A stretch of 19,224 bases of DNA from Caldilineaceae bacterium (lineage in GTDB: Bacteria; Chloroflexota; Anaerolineae; Caldilineales; Caldilineaceae), in NCBI GenBank assembly GCA_026645575.1, contig JAPKMW010000148.1, forward strand, positions 1-19,224. Reading direction: 5' to 3'. The position numbers and the translations under genes were made by a program. The notes below the pieces were generated by a model. The model ran no database searches, was not told the DNA's origin, and saw only the letters and a list, made by a program, of their open reading frames with translations. This document shows, piece by piece, positions 15,438-19,224 of this stretch. The stretch's first letter is position 1. Every line of letters begins with the position of its first letter.

Positions 15438-16292
15438 CTAGGGTTCTGACAGTGGCGGCCCGGAGTGGACCAATCGGTACTTTTGAAGACGGCTCCGGGG
15501 TTTGTCAGGGATAGTATAGGCAATTTGCGCCTGCGCCATCAATAGGCGCAATGTTCTTTTGAGGGAGCCGGAGACGCTGTTTTTCCCAAGCGCAGCCGCA
15601 ATTTCAGCGGCAGACGCGTCGCCCTGGCACAGAAGCGCAATGATCTGCTCGGCCTCGACTCGGCCTCGACTCGGCCTTGACTCGGCTTCATCCGCTGTGG
15701 GTGTCAGTTCGGCCTTTGTCTGGGCCGCCGGGTGGACGGGCAAGCGCACCAGAAAATAGCTGCGCTCCTCATTGCTCTCAAATTCGGGTGGCGGGGAGCC
15801 GTTGCGCTGCATGGCGTTGAGGATCTTGGGGATACCGGTGGCGCGCGGGTGCCCACTGGGCGCGGTGAGATCCAACTCTTTCAGAAATTCCCCGATGCGG
15901 CGATTGCGATAGCGCCGGGTGACAGCCCGCCCAATGCGCAATTGATCCATGCGGATAGAGCGATCGGGGCCAGGATAGCTGAGGACGATGAGATCAGTGG
16001 GCGTGATGCGAATCTCCACCGGTTCGCGAATTTCGTAGCTGCGGTGATAGACGGCGTTGACGACGGCCTCTTCCATGGCTTCATAGGGGAAGTTGGCGAC
16101 TCTGGTGGCTTCGGCCACACCGACGATGAGATAGCCTCCGCCCAGGTTGTGAAAGTCGTTGGCAAAGGCGCAGATCGTCTGTAAGATGTCGAGCGGGTTC
16201 CAGCCGGCTTTGAATTCCAGCCGCTCCCATTCGACCGATTTGCCATGGAGCAGATCGGCGACGTTGATGGGGAGTAAGGTTGTGTGCGTCAT
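15438..16292 (-). CDS. AlbA_2 / HATPase-type regulator with an apparent internal deletion
   Basis: A 284-residue protein. Residues 19-60 match the first half of an AlbA_2 (Schlafen-like, putative DNA-binding) domain: [20 protein letters not shown] and [11 protein letters not shown]. At residue 61 it jumps into the C-terminal HATPase_c_4 region: [20 protein letters not shown] (N-box E74, N79, H83), YPGPDRS (106-112), [15 protein letters not shown] (126-140) and TGIPKI (152-157). From family knowledge, full-length relatives are about 450-500 residues, with some 200 residues between these blocks, so the middle has probably been lost in frame. A winged-helix-like C-terminus follows at about 213-275. 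The region linking it (202-215) is coded by an 11-bp tandem repeat. Relatives are transcription regulators or accessory components of defence loci. It is convergent with the large NACHT-like gene and downstream of the NACHT-FGE gene. No strong ribosome site is visible. Confidence 0.82.
   Translation of the reverse strand: MTHTTLLPINVADLLHGKSVEWERLEFKAGWNPLDILQTICAFANDFHNLGGGYLIVGVAEATRVANFPYEAMEEAVVNAVYHRSYEIREPVEIRITPTDLIVLSYPGPDRSIRMDQLRIGRAVTRRYRNRRIGEFLKELDLTAPSGHPRATGIPKILNAMQRNGSPPPEFESNEERSYFLVRLPVHPAAQTKAELTPTADEAESRPSRGRVEAEQIIALLCQGDASAAEIAAALGKNSVSGSLKRTLRLLMAQAQIAYTIPDKPRSRLQKYRLVHSGPPLSEP
15648..15690 (-). repeat. 11-bp tandem repeat inside the AlbA_2/HATPase gene
   Basis: Nearly four copies of CTCGGCCTCGA read on the plus strand: two identical, a third with one change, a fourth partial. 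They encode residues 202-215 of the minus-strand protein. Eleven is not a multiple of three, so gain or loss of one copy shifts the frame before the C-terminal winged helix. Confidence 0.85.
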
Positions 16293-16438
16293 TGGTTTTG
16301 GCTCAGGTTCCGGTGTATGGTACAGGTTACGTGATTGTTACTATACTGGAACCTAGCGAAATCAGCAAACCAAACGGTTTTGTTACTGAGCTATGGGAGA
16401 AAGCATCAATACCCTTGGGATGACAAGTAGATTACACC

Positions 16439-16493
16439 AGCGCCAAGCCTCTTATGTCAATGAGCTGGCGCTGACGATACACAATTGGTGTAT
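16439..16493. other. Two hairpins after the NACHT-FGE gene
   Basis: AGCGCCA at 16439-16445 pairs with TGGCGCT at 16466-16472 around a 20-base loop. ATACAC at 16477-16482 pairs with GTGTAT at 16488-16493 around five bases. They lie in the 270-bp gap between the NACHT-FGE stop and the AlbA_2 gene start, both on the minus strand. No T-run follows, so intrinsic termination is doubtful. Nothing else is recognisable in the gap. Confidence 0.35.
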
Positions 16494-16562
16494 ACTCGCC
16501 GGCGTTAAGCTGGGAACCGGTGAGCGAGTCGTCAGCGCTGGCCCAGAGGTTGGCTTCGAGTA

Positions 16563-19224
16563 TTAGCATGTACGAACTAAACGAAAGCCGATCGTATTGC
16601 TGCGCAAGGAGGGTGCGGCCTTGTAGCGAAAGGCGCATTGGAGGTCAAAGTAATAGCTGTCGAAGGCACCGCCACGCGCAATGCGTTCGATTCTGCCTTC
16701 CAGGGCATCATGGTTTTTGGGGTCGTAGTTGGGAAAATCACCGGGGACTTTGGTGCTGCACCATTCACGCACGTTACCAGCCATGTCGGCGGCGCCACAA
16801 GCGGCATTGCCTTTGGGAAAAATACCAACGGCGGTGGTTGAATTGATGCCGATGTCGTGCATGTTGGCGTAGTCGGCATTGGTCAATTCGCCCCAAGGAT
16901 AGGTGCGGCCGTCGGTGTGTCTGGCGGCGCGTTCCCACTCCTTGTCGGTTGGTAGACGGATGGACGCTTGGCTTTTGGCGGATAGCCAGTGACAATAGGC
17001 AACGGCTTCGTACCAGCTTACACCGACTTGGGGGTGGTTCGAAATTTCAAACCCTTTGCCATAAAGCTGCGGGGCTGTGATCTTGTTTTCCTGTCGCCAG
17101 CGCCAGCCGGCCTGGGTCCAGTATGTTTCTTCATGATACCCACCCGCCTTCATAAAGAGTTGATATTGGGCTACCGTGATGGGATAGCGACTAATTTCAT
17201 AGATGTATGGAATTTCGTCGGTGGTGATCATTCTGCCTTGCCCGCGAATGAACGGTTGGGGGTGAATCGACAGCCACGCAGTATCCGGTAAAAGCACGTT
17301 GGTTGTTGAGGCGCGCACGTTGCCGACGCCGGGGCGTGTATCGTCTAAATGGCCTAGCATATCGGCAACAACAGAACGCAGGCGAGGCTCAGCGAAGGTC
17401 ATTAGTTCCTGATTGTTGAGCGCGGTCACAAGCTGGCTTGCCACTTCTTCTTTTAGAACTTCTTCACTCGACAACCACTCACGGTAGGCTGTGGCGGCAA
17501 TCTCGATCTTTGCCCACTGAATTTGTGGCAGCATGGCTTCAGCGGCGGGATGGGTAGCTGGATCTGGTTGCTTGATGAGTCGCCGCACAAGAGAGCGGGC
17601 ACTTGGTAGGGCATTGAGTGCAAGATAGCCGACGACTAGCAGTGCAACTTCGCGCCACCAACTCTCTAGGATTGGTCCTTTTTCAAAAAACTGAGCGATG
17701 GCATCTACCCCACCCTCTCCCCGAATCACGTCCGCCAAATAGCGAGCGGTCAAAAACTCTTGAAAAGCAAGGTGAATGAAGCGGTAAACTTCCATTCGTT
17801 CTTCAAGTAGTGTCCCACGTAAGCGTGTCAAGGCAAAGAAGTCATTGATCAAAGGAACAAGATCAGGAACCTCGGCTAACCGTGCGCGTAGGACAACTTC
17901 TTCAATTTCACGACCTTGTTCTGGTCCCTTTTGGTGCATGATGTAGGCGATATACTGCACTAGATCGCGATGGGCTTCGCGACTACCACCGACTAATTTG
18001 CCGATATGTTCGGCAGCTTGTTCGTCCAGGGTGTGTTCGGGCCAGAGCATGGTGTCAGTCACGCGCATATACAGTTCTGCCCGATGTTCGGGCAAACGGC
18101 GGGCGCTCAGGTGGGCCAATAATAACATGCGTACCAGTAGCGGACTATCGATCAGGCGGGGTGTGGCTTCACCAAGGCGTTGTTTGCGTTCAGCTTCAAG
18201 ATTCTGAATGCCATTGAGTAACTCTTGGGTTTGCTGTTCGCGCATGGTTGGTGTGGCCGAATAGACAGCTAGGTAGGCTTGTCTGACCAGCGCTTCGATA
18301 TGGTCAGCAGAAAGAGGTTTTACTTTAACGATGTTGTTAAAGCGTGCGCCTAAGGTAGAACGAGATTTATAAGCTGCGGTACGGCAAGTTACAATGACAC
18401 GAATATCCTTTGATCCCATCGCAAGGTTTTCAATGGCTTCGCGTACGGCGATCCGTTCACTTTCATTAGGAACCTCGTCCAGGCCGTCCAACAAAAGGAT
18501 AACACTTTGGCCGCCTTTCAGTAGACAAGTGAAGAAATCCATGGGCAGCATGGAGCCACTCTGCTTCTCGATGAGATAATGAGAGATGCAGGCGGCCAGA
18601 GTTCGACTGCGGGGGTCATGGCCATTACTATTTAGCGCGCGTTGACGAGCATAGGCACTTAAGGGAACATAGATCGGCAGCGGGATTGTTTCCGGCTCAT
18701 GCTGTGTTAGGAGGTGAAGGCGCTTGAATTCTGGGGCGAGTGCGGCAACAAAACGGAAGAAACTGGCACCAAAATCAGCCGATGATGGGTTGATACTGAT
18801 CAGCGTATCGTAGATTTTCCTAACACTTTGGTGAAGATCAGTGGAGAAGCTAGGATTGCGTTGTATCAACTGATAGAGTTGGACGACATCGCTACGGAAT
18901 TGCTGGATGGGATCATCGAGCGACTCTGGTTTTGGCAAAAGATTGTTTGGCTGTTCGGCGATAGTTGATAGACGCTTTGCCGTGTCCCTGATCGTCTGCA
19001 AGATTGTGTCCTGATAGCCCAAAAGGTTTTTGGGCAGATCAGAATCGTTGGTGAGAAGAGCAGTGGACAGCGTCCAAGCGATGTACTGTAACACCGTGGT
19101 TTTTCCGCAGCCGGGACCACCCATAACGACAACTTGATGACCTAAGCTAAGTATCCATCCAGGAATTATTTCTGGGGAAAAAAGGTTAGTTGGCAGTCGC
19201 CATATTGAAAAGGATGTCGACGCA
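16563..19224 (-). CDS. NACHT STAND ATPase with C-terminal FGE-sulfatase domain (N-terminus off-window)
   Basis: The frame has no stop up to the right edge, and the first ATG in the window (19124) directly precedes Walker A, so the true start lies outside. Numbering from that Met, Walker A GGPGCGKTT is at 2-10 and the NACHT Walker B VILLLDGLDEV at 208-218, with VIVTCRTAAY as sensor strand. The roughly 100 residues between the Walker A helix and IPLPIYVPLSAYAR look like an insert compared with ordinary NACHT domains. A helical region follows, then an FGE-sulfatase (C-type-lectin fold) domain from about 615 to 853: HPQVGVSWYEAVAYCHWLS, RLPTDKEWERAAR, DMAGNVREWC, ARGGAFD and GFRLVR. The catalytic Cys pair of true formylglycine-generating enzymes is not evident, so the domain probably binds ligand. 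No effector is visible in this part. It should be a cytosolic sensor. The gene for the AlbA_2 protein lies 270 bases downstream on the same strand. Confidence 0.9.
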   Translation of the reverse strand, partial: ASTSFSIWRLPTNLFSPEIIPGWILSLGHQVVVMGGPGCGKTTVLQYIAWTLSTALLTNDSDLPKNLLGYQDTILQTIRDTAKRLSTIAEQPNNLLPKPESLDDPIQQFRSDVVQLYQLIQRNPSFSTDLHQSVRKIYDTLISINPSSADFGASFFRFVAALAPEFKRLHLLTQHEPETIPLPIYVPLSAYARQRALNSNGHDPRSRTLAACISHYLIEKQSGSMLPMDFFTCLLKGGQSVILLLDGLDEVPNESERIAVREAIENLAMGSKDIRVIVTCRTAAYKSRSTLGARFNNIVKVKPLSADHIEALVRQAYLAVYSATPTMREQQTQELLNGIQNLEAERKQRLGEATPRLIDSPLLVRMLLLAHLSARRLPEHRAELYMRVTDTMLWPEHTLDEQAAEHIGKLVGGSREAHRDLVQYIAYIMHQKGPEQGREIEEVVLRARLAEVPDLVPLINDFFALTRLRGTLLEERMEVYRFIHLAFQEFLTARYLADVIRGEGGVDAIAQFFEKGPILESWWREVALLVVGYLALNALPSARSLVRRLIKQPDPATHPAAEAMLPQIQWAKIEIAATAYREWLSSEEVLKEEVASQLVTALNNQELMTFAEPRLRSVVADMLGHLDDTRPGVGNVRASTTNVLLPDTAWLSIHPQPFIRGQGRMITTDEIPYIYEISRYPITVAQYQLFMKAGGYHEETYWTQAGWRWRQENKITAPQLYGKGFEISNHPQVGVSWYEAVAYCHWLSAKSQASIRLPTDKEWERAARHTDGRTYPWGELTNADYANMHDIGINSTTAVGIFPKGNAACGAADMAGNVREWCSTKVPGDFPNYDPKNHDALEGRIERIARGGAFDSYYFDLQCAFRYKAAPSLRSNTIGFRLVRTC

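Noticed and set aside
16559..16567. AGTATTAGC at the NACHT-FGE stop, also present in the IS ends
   Set aside because: Only nine bases match, and the FGE domain ends normally at GFRLVR. A chance match is the simpler explanation.
16432..16638. 68-codon minus-strand ORF overlapping the end of the NACHT-FGE gene
   Set aside because: It overlaps the FGE coding region in another frame and its product has no features.
1..19224. CRISPR arrays, tRNA or rRNA genes
   Set aside because: The only regular direct repeats are coding TPR units without spacers, and no cloverleaf or rRNA-like sequence was seen by eye.

Overview
The window most likely comes from a filamentous, developmentally complex bacterium. 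A member of the Chloroflexota (Chloroflexales-like) is favoured and a cyanobacterium is the main alternative. This rests only on gene content: several large STAND (NLR-like) NTPases side by side, 40-residue TPR arrays, retropepsin-like proteases, an AlbA_2/GHKL protein and an IS1-like transposon. No rRNA, tRNA or housekeeping gene is present to fix the taxon. The region reads as an accessory 'conflict and signalling' island.

Layout, left to right. (1) 1-3177, minus: a GC-rich STAND ATPase with a C-terminal TPR array whose 120-bp units are still very similar at DNA level; it runs off the left edge. (2) 3178-3769: a gap with nothing convincing. (3) 3770-4531, plus: a three-helix membrane protein with a large outside domain. 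(4) 4628-5347, plus: a promoter followed by a translationally coupled pair, a 71-aa helical protein and a retropepsin-like aspartic protease. (5) 9085 back to 5460, minus: a two-gene operon, a ribonuclease HI-like protein with every catalytic residue replaced, then an NB-ARC/TPR protein. (6) 9131-10382: an IS1-like element with 24-bp inverted repeats, sitting between two divergent transcription units. (7) 10481-15211, plus: a 1576-aa NACHT-like protein ending in about 28 alpha-helical repeats. (8) 15233-15379: a 147-bp inverted-repeat element with nested hairpins. (9) 15438-16292, minus: an AlbA_2/HATPase-type regulator that appears to have lost its middle by an in-frame deletion and carries an 11-bp tandem repeat. 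(10) 16563 to the right edge, minus: a NACHT protein with a C-terminal FGE-sulfatase (C-type-lectin fold) domain, N-terminus off-window.

How the parts may work together (inference). Four STAND NTPases occur in 19 kb, each with a different sensor module: two TPR arrays, one HEAT/TPR-like superhelix, one FGE-type ligand-binding domain. The three with visible N-termini carry no enzymatic effector domain. Each starts instead with a short Gly/Asn/Ile/Val-rich segment, for example QTNIAGD in gene 1 and QTNITGG in the NB-ARC gene. That is the layout expected of sensors that recruit separate effectors through a short homotypic (possibly amyloid-like) motif. The dead RNase H, retropepsin and membrane proteins are candidate partners, but none of them carries the motif here. 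The most noteworthy signals are the fully inactivated RNase H in an operon with an NB-ARC sensor, the shared N-terminal motifs, the mosaic TPR array, the internally deleted AlbA_2 gene with its out-of-frame repeat, and the 147-bp palindromic element.
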